The notes beneath the pieces are model-generated. The model was not told the DNA's origin. It did no database searches and saw only the letters and a list, made by a program, of their open reading frames with translations. The position numbers were made by a program, and so were the translations under genes. DNA of 64,000 bases from Paramecium pentaurelia (lineage: Eukaryota > Ciliophora > Oligohymenophorea > Peniculida > Parameciidae), in contig CAJJDO010000038.1 in NCBI GenBank assembly GCA_905183005.1, forward strand, positions 186,001 through 250,000, given 5' to 3'. Shown here piece after piece: positions 45,558 through 58,011 of the stretch. How positions within the stretch are numbered: the first letter of the stretch is position 1; each line of letters opens with the position of its first letter.

Positions 45558-48318
45558 ATGTCTAATTATCTAAAGTAAATTTGGAGAAAGAATAATTTAA
45601 TTATTTTGGATAATAATTATTAGAGATAATACTAAAAATGATTAGAAGATAATCAATAAATTTTAGAGTCAACATTTATTGAATATGGCAAATTAATATA
45701 TGAATAAGCTTTATTAATTAAATTAATTAAAATGTAGAATGTGTTATTTGAAGTTTAGAGTATTTTAATTCGAATAAGAGATTAAAAAAGACAAATCAAT
45801 TAGCATTATGGTCATTTGGATAAATATTTACTTATGGCATTCTAAATGGACTCTTGAAGTATGAAGATTCTGATGAGTAGGTTTCAATAGCTTTAATAAA
45901 TTTTATTCTAAAATTACTTATTTAGAAGGAAAATAAATTCTTGAGATTATGGTTTGGAAAAGATAAATTAATTAAATTATAGATGCTGTATAAAAAGTAA
46001 TTTCAGTGAATCAATTGTTATTAGTCTATTAAATATGAATAGATGTATAGAATCAAGTGTACCAAATCTATTAATAAGAGAAATACCAAGGGATTCATTA
46101 AGTTAACGATTAAAAAGAATTTGTTTGACATACAATGAAGAATTTTTGATAGCTGCATCACTGGTTTTAAGGAATTAAGTATTATAGTGATTTAGAATTA
46201 TTTAAATTAAGCATTTTTATTTGTATTAAATCTGAATTTGCAAAGAGAAATTAGGAGATGATTTATTTGAAGTTAGAACATTATTTGGATAATTTGAATT
46301 AAAAGGAATATAAAATCATATAAATAGATTATCTAAAATGACTATTCTATTACTGATATGGCATAATAATGTGAAATAGATACTCATTTTTTTGTTAAAT
46401 TTTTAATGGAATTGCTTATTAGTAAAGATAAAATAAAATCCACATTTATAAAATGCGATATGAATCTCAATTTAGATACCTGTATTCAAAGATGGTTGTA
46501 ATATATGATATTTGAATTGAGCAGAATTACAAAATAATTATAATGTGATGAAAAGGTAAAACATAATAAAAATAAATTTATGAATTATAAGTTTAATTAT
46601 TTAAAGTTGATTAAATAAAAAGAGTTAATAATAAAAAAATAAATTATTGTAATTTTTATAAGATTTTATTAATGAGCCTAGAAATTCAATCAAAGGTATG
46701 CCACATGAATAAGTTGTTAATTTCTTAAATATTGTAATCTTTTTAATGAAAAATTGATGATTGAAATATTAGGATGTCATAAAATAGAATCTGTTGCAAT
46801 TATGGAAAAATATGGAAATACATTTAATTATTCATAATTGAGTTTAGTTAAAGGAATAAGATATTTAACTTCTAATTTTTTACTTTGTGGAGAAAGTAGA
46901 TGATTCAAAGAGTCTAAAAATTATATACAATAAGATATTTTGAATAGCATAAGGAGATAATTATTTTAAATATTATGACTACTTATTTACTTATACTTAT
47001 GCTATTCTATTACTTAATACAGATCTCTTTAACAAAAGTGTGATCAAACATACTGATGAGGAAAGAGAAGATGATTTATTGAAAGGATTGACTAAACAAG
47101 AAGAATAGCAACCTTATATTGGTATCAACTCTCCCTATGTATTAACCAATCAAATTTATTAAACTAATATTTTAGAAAAAGAAAGATTGAATTAATTTAT
47201 AGGTGTACTATTAGATTCTATTGAAAATATTACTGATTTCAAAAAAGAATACATTAAGTTTGCATAAATATTTTTTATATCTTTATAAACCTTAAGAGTT
47301 AATACTGATAGATTATTAAAGTTTTCGCCTATTTTAGTTAAAATTCTCACTGAAAAATAGAAATTTGAAAGTATAATAAAGATATCAATAAAATAGATAA
47401 TATCATCATATTGTGGTGATACATTATCTAAAATAAGTTATAGAATTCTTGCATTAAGGAGAAAGTTTAGAAAACTATTATAATTGTTTTTAATAAGGAT
47501 TAGCATATTTAATTGATTAATCACTTAAAATCTTAGAAGAATTCTTAATTGAAATACAGAAATTCTTTAAGTAAAAAAGTGAATTTGATTTCTCTATCAA
47601 TTTTGTTAATAATATAGTTTAACTATAATTAACCATATTTACAGAATTAGACTTAGATTTAACAGATGCTTAAATCATAATGAATTTAATTTAAGATATT
47701 TTTGAATAGATTCAGAAATAAAAATCTGATAAAAAATTGGTTAAATTCTTTGAAAACATTTAGAAATATTAAGCCAATTATTAAAATAAAGGTAATTTAG
47801 AAATGTTTCATCTGTCGATGGTGTCATTGCTAAACACAACATACAAATAATGATTACTTATGTAAAATATATTCATAAATAAGATAATTTATTTCTAAAT
47901 GAACTTTTATTATTGGCTCTTAATCTTTCAAATGAACATTAATAAAAAATAATTAAAATAATGATGTAAGTTATTTTAAATTACAATTACATTAATTTAA
48001 AAGAAAAATACTTTGTTACTCTCTTCAATTAAGTTACATCTAGATATTAATAAATTCTCTAAACAAAAAATGATCAAATGCTTGTTAATTATTCTTAATA
48101 TCTATAAAAGATATATTTTGATTGGATTCAAAAGGATAGATTTTCACTCTAATTGTAGTTGGATATTTTATAGCATTCAGAGAAATCTTAATAAATCTAA
48201 GATAAAATAAGAGTCTCCTTTAAAAAATGTGAGTTTATTTTTTTAATATATTTGTTAAAATTAATACTTTTAGGATATATTGAATTGTAAATATTTTAAT
48301 TTATGTATAGAGTAATGA
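45558..48318 (+). CDS. Sec7-domain ARF guanine-nucleotide exchange factor, exon structure unresolved
   Basis: Long coding-like exons run through this interval, separated by introns I could only partly place. One clear intron is at about 47419-47446 (28 nt, gtgata start). The Sec7 domain is visible around 46680-47060: LFNEKLMIEILGCHKI, SLVKGIRYLTSNFLL followed by GES (usual FRLPGEAQ), and the hallmark YAILLLNTDLFNKSVIKH. Downstream helical sequence (LTKQEEQQPYIGINS, DSIENITDFKKEY, TLRVNTDRLLKFSP) fits the HDS regions of large GEFs of the GBF/BIG type. These act on ARF at Golgi membranes. The region has TGAs and frame changes near 46700 and 46900, so some decay cannot be excluded. Start and stop are approximate. 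Confidence 0.6.
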
Positions 48319-48416
48319 TATTTAAGAAAAGACAAAACTATTTGGAAAATTATACAATTTAGAATTAATAACTTGATTTGTATTAATAATTATTTAGATA
48401 TATTAATAATAAAAAA

Positions 48417-49846
48417 TCAAAACATAAATCTACATTATGGAAAATCACAAGAAAACTTAACTTCACAAAATACATAAATAATTATGCAATTTATTAAAGT
48501 AAACACTATGAGTTGTTTTTTTAAACTTTATTCTGCAAATTAGCAATGATAATAAAAAAACAATAATGGAATACTAAAATATCTTGGTTCAATTAGAGGA
48601 CTAAATATAAGAGAAAAAGCTGTAAAGATGAATAATAAAATTAATTAAAACGTTTATTCTTTGCGAACTATAAAATTATAATTATTAATTTACTGATTAA
48701 GATTCTGCTTAGAATTACGAAAATTAATGCATATATAAAGCATAAACCATAACGATAAACATCTTTAGACAGAATTTTTCTCCAAATGTAAAACACATAA
48801 TGGCGATTATCACTTAAGATAAAGGGATGTATATGAGTCCAATTATGAACAATCTCTAAACATATTAATAGTATTATTAAATATGTAAATTTAGCATTTC
48901 TAGATAAAAGTAATCTCTTAATGGATAATTAAGTATATTATAATAGAGTATCCCAATTTATTGGAAAATAAATAAATAAGACTGGTAAAAAGTACATGAT
49001 TTAAGCAGCATGAAATACTAATTAATGATTATCTCTATCTCCTAACACAACTCCACCATTTTTATATAGGAATCCAATAAATAGTATAAATATGAATATA
49101 TGATATTTGTAGTTTCTCATTATGATCTTAAAATCTCTAATAATCATATTGAACAATGCATTAATATGAAATAAAATAGCTATGTTTAATAATTAATAAT
49201 ATTACATAATCTAGGATCTTTAAATTATAACTTAGTTTAATTTTAATCTAAATAATCTTTAATACAAATGTAAATAATCCATAATATATTAGTTTATCGA
49301 CTCATCACAGAGCACAATGAAAACTATAAGTAAATATCATAAATTTACAATTGAGGAAATAAAATAATACTTTTACTACAAAAATTGAAAAGATAACGAT
49401 AATAACGTAATTGATAAAGTATCTGTATAGAATAAAAAGTTATAAAAATAAATGGTTGGGAGAATACAAAATAATAATGCCTTTTGTTTATCTTAAAAAG
49501 ATTTTGATAATACCATAAATGTAATAGTTGGATATATAAACCTATTATTTAATATAATTATACGTGTTAATTAATCTGCAGGATGTTAATATGCTAAATC
49601 CCATTTTAGATAGTAAAACAATAAAAGGGTAATTTAGAAAATAAAGCATAGGTGGAGTTGTCAATTTAGGATTCCAATAAGCAAAATCTGAGTCTAAATA
49701 ATGCTGCATTTGATCTATATGAAATTCTTCATCCTAAAATGTAAGTAAATTTAGCATAATACCATGTAAGGGATAGTTATTACATAATTTATATATAAAC
49801 TCAATGTGAGATTGAGTAGAAATGTTATATATATCTCATAACCCAT
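48417..49846 (-). CDS. ALG10: ALG10-type dolichol-phosphate glucosyltransferase (ER membrane)
   Basis: At least three introns are needed; two are placed exactly (one of 29 nt directly after PYM near 49735-49763, and one of 26 nt near 48678-48703), and others lie in the 49200-49560 region. Family motifs are clear: the N-terminal PYM/DEEFHIDQMQHYL, where the catalytic Asp/Glu of GT-C enzymes lie, FAYWNPKLTTPP, GGVVLGDRDNHQL, the signature HPFILSDNRHYVFYIWR, and PLIEPRYFSIP near the end. Many hydrophobic segments fit a 12-span ER protein. ALG10 adds the terminal alpha-1,2-glucose to the lipid-linked oligosaccharide for N-glycosylation. The identity is sure; the middle exons are not fully resolved. 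Confidence 0.88.
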
Positions 49847-50116
49847 AGTATATATTAATTAATTAATTAAATTATTTAATTATGAAAATCATTATCATAT
49901 TTCACTATTTGTCTATATTTACTTAAACATATTAAAGTTATGATTTATTATTTGGTTTTTTGTAATAAAAATACATAATCTAATTTATACAGAACATATA
50001 AAAAAATTAATTGAATATCTATAATAAAATTAAGAATATTATGTTTCTTCCATTTATCAATTTATGCATAATCATAATAATAGTATTAATAATAATAGAT
50101 TTTATTTATTAATATA

Positions 50117-51693
50117 ATGTATAAATTCGTCATAGGACTTTTATTAATGAATTTTTTGGTGAATGCTTACAATCCTACAATTTATGAATTATCATTGAGA
50201 CCTTGGCTCTATGAATTAACTTATAAATATGGAAGAAAAATTTCAAAATTAAATGATATACCAATGGAAGAATTTCAAAATCTGAAAGACATTGGAGTTG
50301 ACTATGTTTGGCTGATGGGTGAGTTCTATTATTAATGTAGGAATTTGGCAACTTGGATAATATGGATTGGACTTTGATAGAGCACATGCAAACGACTATA
50401 AGTCTAACTTACCTGACTTTACTATTGATGATGTCATTGGTTCACCTTACGCCATCACCGAATTTGTCTGTAATTCAGAACTTGGTACAGACTAAGACAT
50501 TATAAATTTGAGATAAAAACTTAATGATATGGGATTAAAGCTCATGCTTGATTTTGTTCCTAATCATTCTGCAATTGATAGTCCATATAGAACATCAAAT
50601 ATTGATTATTATATTAGAGCTCCTCCTAATACTCCTACACCCTATGACTCTGAATATTACTTACCTGATGGAGTTAGCTACGGTGGTGATCAATGGGATG
50701 GATTTTGGAAAGACACTGCTTAATGGAATTATTGGAACCCAGATACTAGAAACTATCTTAAATCTGTAGTGAAGAAGATAGCTTCTATGTCAGATGGTAT
50801 GAGATGTGATATGGCAATGGTCATATTGAATGATCTTTTTTACAATAAGTGGAAACCTTAATTAGATGCTTGGGGTTATAAAAGACCATCAACAGAATTT
50901 TGGTCTGAAGCTATTAAAGAAACAAAATAACAATATCCAAATGTTATATTTTTGGCTGAAGTTTATTGGAGCAAGGAATAGGATTTAATAAATTTAGGAT
51001 TTGATTATGTTTATGAAAAATGGTTATTGGATCAATAAGCTACTTTGGATGTTGGAAAGGTTAGACCTATATTATCTAATTTGGATTTTAATGTATATAT
51101 ATATGTATTAAAGCATTAGTATGCATCACATTCAAATCATTTTGTTGAAAATCATGATGAACCAAGAGCTATTATAAAGTTCGGTGGTAAAGATTATATT
51201 TCCTGTGTTGCTGCATTAATGAGTTACTCTCTTCCTGGAGCTAGATTTATTAATCATGGTTAATTAGAAGGGTTATCTAATAAATTAGATGTACATTTAA
51301 GAAGAAGTTATAAAGAAAATGGTTCAACTTATGCAAAATAATTTTATGGAAAGATCTTGGCAATTTTAAAAAGAGATACATTCAAATCAGGTAATTGGAC
51401 ATAATTAAATGTTACTGGAGATTAATATTGGAAATTCTTTGCTTTTAGAGTAATAAAATTGAAATTATTATTTTTAGTGGACTAGTTCATCAGATAAAAT
51501 AGTTGTCATTATTAACTTTTCTGAAGGATCTGGATATGGACTTGTCAAATTAAGTGATGCTTCAAGTGGATAATAAACTATAACTGAATTGATGAGTGGA
51601 TAAACTTATGTAAGAAGTGGAGATGATATGAGGAATAATGGATTGGGTGTCATTGTTGATGGATGGAATGCATAAATTTTTAAGTATTTCTGA
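50117..51693 (+). CDS. Secreted GH13 alpha-amylase-family enzyme (501 aa)
   Basis: Introns at 50319-50340 (22 nt), 51093-51113 (21 nt) and 51450-51477 (28 nt) give 502 codons including the stop. A signal peptide is present (MYKFVIGLLLMNFLVNA). GH13 conserved regions follow in order: region I LMLDFVPNHSA, region II GMRCDMAMV with the nucleophile Asp, region III IFLAEVYW with the acid/base Glu, and region IV FVENHDEPR with the transition-state Asp. A C-terminal beta-sandwich follows. All catalytic residues are intact. The alpha-amylase family hydrolyses or transfers alpha-glucans, and in a bacterivorous ciliate it could be secreted into food vacuoles. The exact specificity is not evident from the sequence. 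Confidence 0.93.
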
Positions 51694-51749
51694 ATAAATA
51701 TTAATATTAAATGGAAAATTATATATAGTGTGATTATTTAATTATAAAC

Positions 51750-53475
51750 TCACTACTTTTTTTTAATTTTAGGTAGTTATTGATGTTCTTCAATTATTTT
51801 CATTAATACAGTAGGTCTTTCTGCACTAGGTTACATTGATAAATCCTTTTTCAATTAATCATGTTTTGATCTCTTTATATGATTACTTGGGTTTCTTTCA
51901 TTTGAAGAATTCTTTCTTAAAATATACTAATCCTCATCCTATCTTTAAGTTCCAGAGATGATTGGTAATTTCTATGAATAGTGTTATTTATTTAGTGATT
52001 AGATAACATCTTTAGCATAATAATTAGAATTTATTTAAATTTGATGTTCAATTCGATCCTTCGATATACATTTACTTTTAATAATAATTCAAATTATTAC
52101 GGTTAGACTGATTCATACTTCTCATGCTTTTCATGAGTAGAATTTGAAACTCTCAATCTTCTATCTTGAGCTAAGATATTATCTTGAATAGTCTATTTTG
52201 AAGTAGATTTATTTAAATTCTAATTCACATTAGGACTCTTTTCAATATCTTTCTATTCAAGTTAAGTGATTTGCTTCATTAATTGATGCAAAGCTTCATT
52301 AGGTTAATTTAGAGATATGGAATCATTTGTATCTTAAGATTTGATTCTATTAGATTATTAATTTCTCCTTATGTGATTTGAATTATGTTGATTCAAATAA
52401 TTACTACCAGGTAATTAAAAATTGAGATTGATAAGTTCTGACTTATTTGTTTATAATCCTTTCCTAGTTATTGGCCACTTAATTGTCTTCAATAAATCAT
52501 CCTCTATATCCTCTGAAATCAAAGGAATCCCATATAATTTGGCCTTCTTCTATACATATTAAAATTAGAGTAACTTATCTAAAATTTAATTTTTTAATCT
52601 TTACCACAATCTGGTCTATTTTGAGGATGTACTTGCATCATAGTTTTAATTAATTGAACCAATTCTTAAGAATAGATTACTGGAATAGGTTAATATTAAC
52701 CTCTTAGAACAGATTTATAAAGTCCATCCATATCTTTAGCTCTGAATGGTCTAATCTAATAGTACAATCATAAATACGGTTTAAGAGCACAGGCCTCATA
52801 AATCACACACCCTAAGGACCAAATATCAGCTTTATGATCATATGGTTTATCTTACCAAACCTCTGGACTTGCATAATAAGGTGTGCCAGTTTGAGTATAG
52901 ACTAAACCATTTTTGGCTAATTTGGAAACATTGAAGTCTCCTAGCTTGACCTAGTCATTTTCATATAGGAATATATTTGCACATTTCAAATCTCGATGCA
53001 GTATTTTTTTATGATGTAATGCTCTTAATCCCTATAAAACTTAAATTGCAACTTGCCATATTTCTTATTCAGGAATCATTTACTACTTTTTTACAAACCT
53101 CTAAATCTTTTACAATAAATCTCCTCCTTCTGCGTACTCCATTATAATACTTAGATTACAACGATTAATCATACCATAGATTATTGTCTTCAATAAAACA
53201 TTCTTTATAAGAAACAACATTCTCATGATGGATTGATGCTATAAAACGGACTTCATTAAGAGCATTCTATTTCTCTCTATCTCCAATATCTACTAATTTA
53301 ACCTTTATTATATTTCATAACATAAATTTACTTTCTTTAAAGCATAAACATTTCCATCTGACTTTCTTTAGACTTTGTAAACAGAAGAATAAGCTCCAGA
53401 ACCTAAAACAATTTAGTAACTTCAGTGAATACCTAATTTGTTCAGGATCTCAAAATTTTATAGTTTGCTTTCCAT
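51750..53475 (-). CDS. NEK-family (NIMA-related) protein kinase (520 aa)
   Basis: Six introns (25-30 nt) give exactly 521 codons including the stop. The kinase domain starts at the N-terminus: EILNKLGSGAYSSVYKV, YALKKVKLV, ALNEVRFIASIHHENVVSY, the NEK-type IIMEYAEGGDLLQKI, ILHRDLKCANIFL, GDFNVSKLAK (the DFG position is DFN), TGTPYYASPEVW, and DIWSLGCVIYEACALKPPF. NEKs carry out ciliary and mitotic functions, and ciliates have very many. The C-terminal ~240 residues are Asn/Gln/Ser-rich with no coiled coil long enough to call. The DFN is unusual and noted. The catalytic HRD and lysine are intact. Confidence 0.92.
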
Positions 53476-53574
53476 TTTAATAATAATTATTTATGTAATA
53501 TTAGTTATGATTACAATAATAGTATAAACTTGATGAACTTAAAGAATTCATCATAAAGTACTGATATTAATATG

Positions 53575-54715
53575 TAACAACTCCTATGTAAAATGGAATA
53601 CCTAAATTTTTATGATTTTGCATTTTATTTTGCAAAATATTGAAAACTACTTTATTGTGATGCATAAACATTTGATGATTTAAGAATCATCAATAAGAAA
53701 GTAAATATTGTTAAGACAAACTATAAATACAATTTAGGTTAATTAAAAACCAGAATGTGTTTGATCACTTAAAAGGATGAAAATATTTACTAATTTAAAT
53801 GCTGTATACTTTAATGATTGGTTTTATATTGTTTTCACTTTTGGAATTTGATTATGATTCAAAGTTGTAGTTTTTAATTTTAATATCTTAAAATTAGATT
53901 TAACAAGTTGAATAAATAAATTAATTGAATTCTTAAACAATTATTAATCAATACTTATCAATTTACACTATATGCAAGATCAAAAATATACTTTATAAAA
54001 ATTTATATAGAAACATTGAATGTACATGATAATTAATTGATAATAAAGATTTTATACCAACAAAATATTAATATCAATAGTTGTTATGGTTAGAATCAAT
54101 ATTTGATAATTTATATTAATAAAATGAAAATGAATTAATTAATAGTGGAGAGAGAAAGTGATAATATTAGAAAAATGAGTCGATTGTCTATCTTCAATCA
54201 AAAAAGGTTTTGGATGTAAGAAGAAGAAAAATAATAAACAGAGGAAATATTGATAGAATTCAATAAACTCAAACTTGATGAACCTATTTTAAAACTAGAA
54301 TAATAAAACCTGCGAAAATTTTGCAAGAATTTTTAAAGTTTTGAATATTATAATGGAGAACCTATTTGTATAAATGATTACTTTATTCGTATCTTACCAG
54401 TTGGACAAAGATGTATAGTTAGTAGTTATCAAGGAGTAACTATTTTATAAACTATAAATGGTTTAAAACATAAATTTTCATCTTCACTTCCAGGAGGTAT
54501 TTATTAAATTTATAAATTTAATAGGAAGTTAAAAGACACTTATTGGCAGATGTATTTTGGATTGTTTCTTATGTTCAAATACAGTTTATATTTATGATAT
54601 TATGTAATGGGGTAAAATGGATATGAGTGAGTAAGTTGCTGAATTAAGATATTTTTGGATTAAAGGACATATTCTAAGTTAATTACGTTAGGATTAAGAA
54701 TTAGAAGATTACAAT
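53575..54715 (+). repeat. Perfect 1,141-bp direct repeat, copy 1 (ends at the N)
   Basis: This segment is identical, as far as I could compare by eye, to 54717-55857. The two copies are separated by a single ambiguous base at 54716. An offset of exactly 1,142 holds across the whole length, including the start codon and 5' exon of the snurportin gene. Repeats of such identity joined by one N are the signature of an uncollapsed contig overlap rather than biology. Confidence 0.9.
54124..54715 (+). pseudogene. Truncated first copy of the snurportin gene (assembly artefact)
   Basis: The ATG at 54124, the first exon and the 28-nt intron at 54497-54524 are the same as in the complete gene at 55266-56283. 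The reading frame stops at the N at 54716, about 190 residues in, in the middle of the cap-binding domain. It is not a real second gene unless the repeat proves genuine. Confidence 0.8.
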
Positions 54716-54716
54716 N

Positions 54717-55857
54717 TAACAACTCCTATGTAAAATGGAATACCTAAATTTTTATGATTTTGCATTTTATTTTGCAAAATATTGAAAACTACTTTATTGT
54801 GATGCATAAACATTTGATGATTTAAGAATCATCAATAAGAAAGTAAATATTGTTAAGACAAACTATAAATACAATTTAGGTTAATTAAAAACCAGAATGT
54901 GTTTGATCACTTAAAAGGATGAAAATATTTACTAATTTAAATGCTGTATACTTTAATGATTGGTTTTATATTGTTTTCACTTTTGGAATTTGATTATGAT
55001 TCAAAGTTGTAGTTTTTAATTTTAATATCTTAAAATTAGATTTAACAAGTTGAATAAATAAATTAATTGAATTCTTAAACAATTATTAATCAATACTTAT
55101 CAATTTACACTATATGCAAGATCAAAAATATACTTTATAAAAATTTATATAGAAACATTGAATGTACATGATAATTAATTGATAATAAAGATTTTATACC
55201 AACAAAATATTAATATCAATAGTTGTTATGGTTAGAATCAATATTTGATAATTTATATTAATAAAATGAAAATGAATTAATTAATAGTGGAGAGAGAAAG
55301 TGATAATATTAGAAAAATGAGTCGATTGTCTATCTTCAATCAAAAAAGGTTTTGGATGTAAGAAGAAGAAAAATAATAAACAGAGGAAATATTGATAGAA
55401 TTCAATAAACTCAAACTTGATGAACCTATTTTAAAACTAGAATAATAAAACCTGCGAAAATTTTGCAAGAATTTTTAAAGTTTTGAATATTATAATGGAG
55501 AACCTATTTGTATAAATGATTACTTTATTCGTATCTTACCAGTTGGACAAAGATGTATAGTTAGTAGTTATCAAGGAGTAACTATTTTATAAACTATAAA
55601 TGGTTTAAAACATAAATTTTCATCTTCACTTCCAGGAGGTATTTATTAAATTTATAAATTTAATAGGAAGTTAAAAGACACTTATTGGCAGATGTATTTT
55701 GGATTGTTTCTTATGTTCAAATACAGTTTATATTTATGATATTATGTAATGGGGTAAAATGGATATGAGTGAGTAAGTTGCTGAATTAAGATATTTTTGG
55801 ATTAAAGGACATATTCTAAGTTAATTACGTTAGGATTAAGAATTAGAAGATTACAAT
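54717..55857 (+). repeat. Perfect 1,141-bp direct repeat, copy 2
   Basis: This is the second copy of the segment at 53575-54715. It runs on without a break into the complete downstream gene, so it is the copy in natural context on the right side, while copy 1 is in natural context on the left. Its first ~550 bp are non-coding, A/T-rich sequence, and the rest encodes the N-terminal part of snurportin. Confidence 0.9.
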
Positions 55858-56283
55858 TTTGAATGGATTCCAATTATTCCTTCAATCAATGAATTACAAA
55901 AGACTATATTTCCATATACCAAGAATGGTTTACTGTTTATTCGGAAAGATTCTTATTATTTTGCTGGAGTAAATCCTGAATGTTTTATATATTAAGATGA
56001 ATTTACAGATGAAAACTTTAAAGAAGAAAGCATCAAATACAAATTTGACAATTCAATTACTTTAACTCTTAGTCTATTCTAAAATGAATTAAAAACAAGG
56101 GATGGTTATTAGATAGCTTAATATCAAAGCAATAAAAATACTAAAGAGATTGTTGATGCAAAAGTTACAATTACTAATAAGGAGTTGATCTTGGTTGATA
56201 TTAAAGATCCATCCAAATTTTTGGAAGATCCTTATTCTAAAATAATGTTCTGGAAGTGGTTACCTCGTTTAAGGATACAATGA
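55266..56283 (+). CDS. Snurportin-1-like m3G-cap import adaptor (329 aa)
   Basis: One 28-nt intron (55639-55666) gives 330 codons including the stop. The N-terminus has a basic/Arg-containing importin-beta-binding-like helix (NIRKMSRLSIFNQKRFW). The cap-binding domain follows: FIRILPVGQRCIVSSYQG, FSSSLPGG, TLIGRCILDCFL, TVYIYDIMQWG, LRYFWIKGHI and GLLFIRKDSYYFAGVNP, all parallel to human snurportin. The C-terminal VDIKDPSKFLEDPYSK ends near WKWLPRLR. Snurportin carries U snRNPs with trimethylguanosine caps into the nucleus. Length matches (human 360 aa). Good confidence. The 5' part is duplicated upstream by the assembly problem. Confidence 0.88.
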
Positions 56284-56719
56284 TATAAATAAATAATTGA
56301 TACTAAATCAAACAAAGAATCTTTTTCTAAGTCCATTAGTTGAGAATTCTTTCAAAATTATCTATTTATTTGAGAAATTTTAGGCAAATGTAAAATCTAA
56401 TCCTCTATATTAACATTCTGATGTTTCTACTCTAGGTTTAATTTTTTTCTCATTTCTAGGGTTTTATTAAGAGAGTAATTGTTTTTTAGCATCTTTTACT
56501 ACTTACAATACTCTTTAAGGTCGTAATTTTATTGATTCACTTTCAACTCTATGTAATTCAATCAATGATGTCTTTCGTCCTATTCTATTTGATGGTTTAT
56601 TTAATAGAGACTATTCTGGACTATATGAATTTTATTAAACTATCAAAGGTGTCAATATATTTTTAATATGCTACTAAGAACCTGTTTTCTATGATTTTCG
56701 CATAATTATTAATAAAATA
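56284..56719 (+). other. Coding-like stretch without a visible start, upstream of the secreted protein
   Basis: A plus-strand frame is free of TGA from about 56300 and reads directly into the next gene, with protein-like content (LSTLCNSINDVFRP, LFDGLFNRDYSGLYEFY), but it has no ATG in frame. Either an upstream exon with the start lies in another frame and is joined by an intron I missed, or the whole belongs to one larger membrane protein that includes the following ORF. Function is unknown. Confidence 0.45.
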
Positions 56720-57220
56720 ATGATTAAAATAATCTTTTTTATCATAACTCTACAGTCATTAATTTCATGCCAAGTAGAATATTCTAATATTGATGATATA
56801 TCCTAATAAGAAACATTGTAATAATCTAATGAAGAACTTTAAAATAAGATTAAATCTAAAATTGAAAATTAAGAAATTTAATCTTCAAATTAGGATATTT
56901 ATGATGTTGAATCTGAAGAAGATAATGAAACATTATTTGTAAATTATGAAATTGGAGAAGAATAAGTTCTTGATGCATAATATACTTTTATTGATGATGA
57001 TGATACTGTTGGAGCAAATCTCTTAGAAATTATTCGAGATGATGAACTTTTATATTCTGATACTCATGATGATAAACCAGAAAATATGGTTATTGATGCT
57101 TCATAAAATTTATAAGATGAGACACCTTAAGCTATTAATTATGAACAAAATTAAATAAAATTATGTTCTTTAGAAACTCAAACAAATTGTTAATAATAAA
57201 TTGATGAACAATAGTCATGA
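56720..57220 (+). CDS. Acidic secreted or surface protein of unknown function (166 aa)
   Basis: The ATG at 56720 opens a protein with a clear signal peptide (MIKIIFFIITLQSLISC), followed by an Asp/Glu/Gln-rich chain: NIDDISQQETLQQSNEEL, DVESEEDNETLFVNYEIG, FIDDDDTVGANLLEIIRDDE. No introns, repeats or membrane anchor. The very acidic composition suggests calcium or cation binding in a secretory compartment, but no EF-hand loop is present. The frame continues upstream without a stop, so this could be the C-terminal half of a larger protein. The signal peptide at the ATG argues for an independent gene. Confidence 0.6.
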
Positions 57221-57246
57221 ATATTGTAAAGTATAATATCAATAAA

Positions 57247-58011
57247 TCATTAAACCTACTCTCTCTACTTTTCCTTCTTTTTCTTAATCATTTTCAATTA
57301 TCTAACCTACTATTCTAAATTTTCCTTCTTTTTTATGATTATCATAATTAATCTATATTATTGATATGTGTCTTAATAGTAGGTCTATTTTAACCACATT
57401 TTAGCCATTCTAGAAAAGATTACTTCAGATTTATCAATTATATTCATTTATTATTCCATTTAATTTGTTTATTGTAGCTTCATTTCATAAAATTCTAAAA
57501 GTTAATTTCTTTTCTAATCTGTATATTTACTAAAATCAAGAAATATTAAATAATTTTTCATTTTTATTAATTCTTCTGGTATTATTTTAAATAGATCTAT
57601 TCCCTCACATTCTGCCACTTGCATTACTAATAAAGGTGTGTAAGTTGGCATTTATTTAATTCCCTTATAATTTAACTTAATTATTTCCTAAACTTAATCT
57701 TTAGATTTTTGTATTAAATCTTCTAAAATCTCATAATATAATATTGGAAGCTTTTCTTTTTCTTCTTAAATTTCAACTTCCAAATATTAAATTGCCTTCT
57801 TTTACTCTAACCGATAATATAATAAATAATTGGTTATTATTTCCTTCATATTCCTGTTCATTAATCTCAATTTCAAAATATCATGTAAATAAAGAAATGG
57901 TAAAACACTTAAAAAGATTGAATAGGAAAATCTGTCTTCATAACTTTGCTTTTAGGGATTATTTCTTTATTACTAAATGAATTAATATAGATTTACAAAT
58001 TTGAATTGCAT
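57247..58011 (-). CDS. Unknown helical protein (254 aa)
   Basis: This is an intronless frame from ATG 58011 to TGA 57247. The N-terminus (MQFKFVNLYQFIQQQRNN) leads into a hydrophobic F-box-like stretch (IFLSVLPFLYLHDILKLRL), where LPxLYLxDILKLR resembles the LPxEIxxxILxxL pattern of F-box motifs, followed by NRNMKEII. The remainder is helical and charged (EVEIQEEKEKLPILYY, LFKIIPEELIKMKNYL), ending in a Lys/Gln coiled coil (KMIKKKKEKQREQVQ). An F-box would link it to SCF ubiquitin ligases, but the match is weak. It is convergent with the acidic secreted protein (26 bp between stops). Confidence 0.6.
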
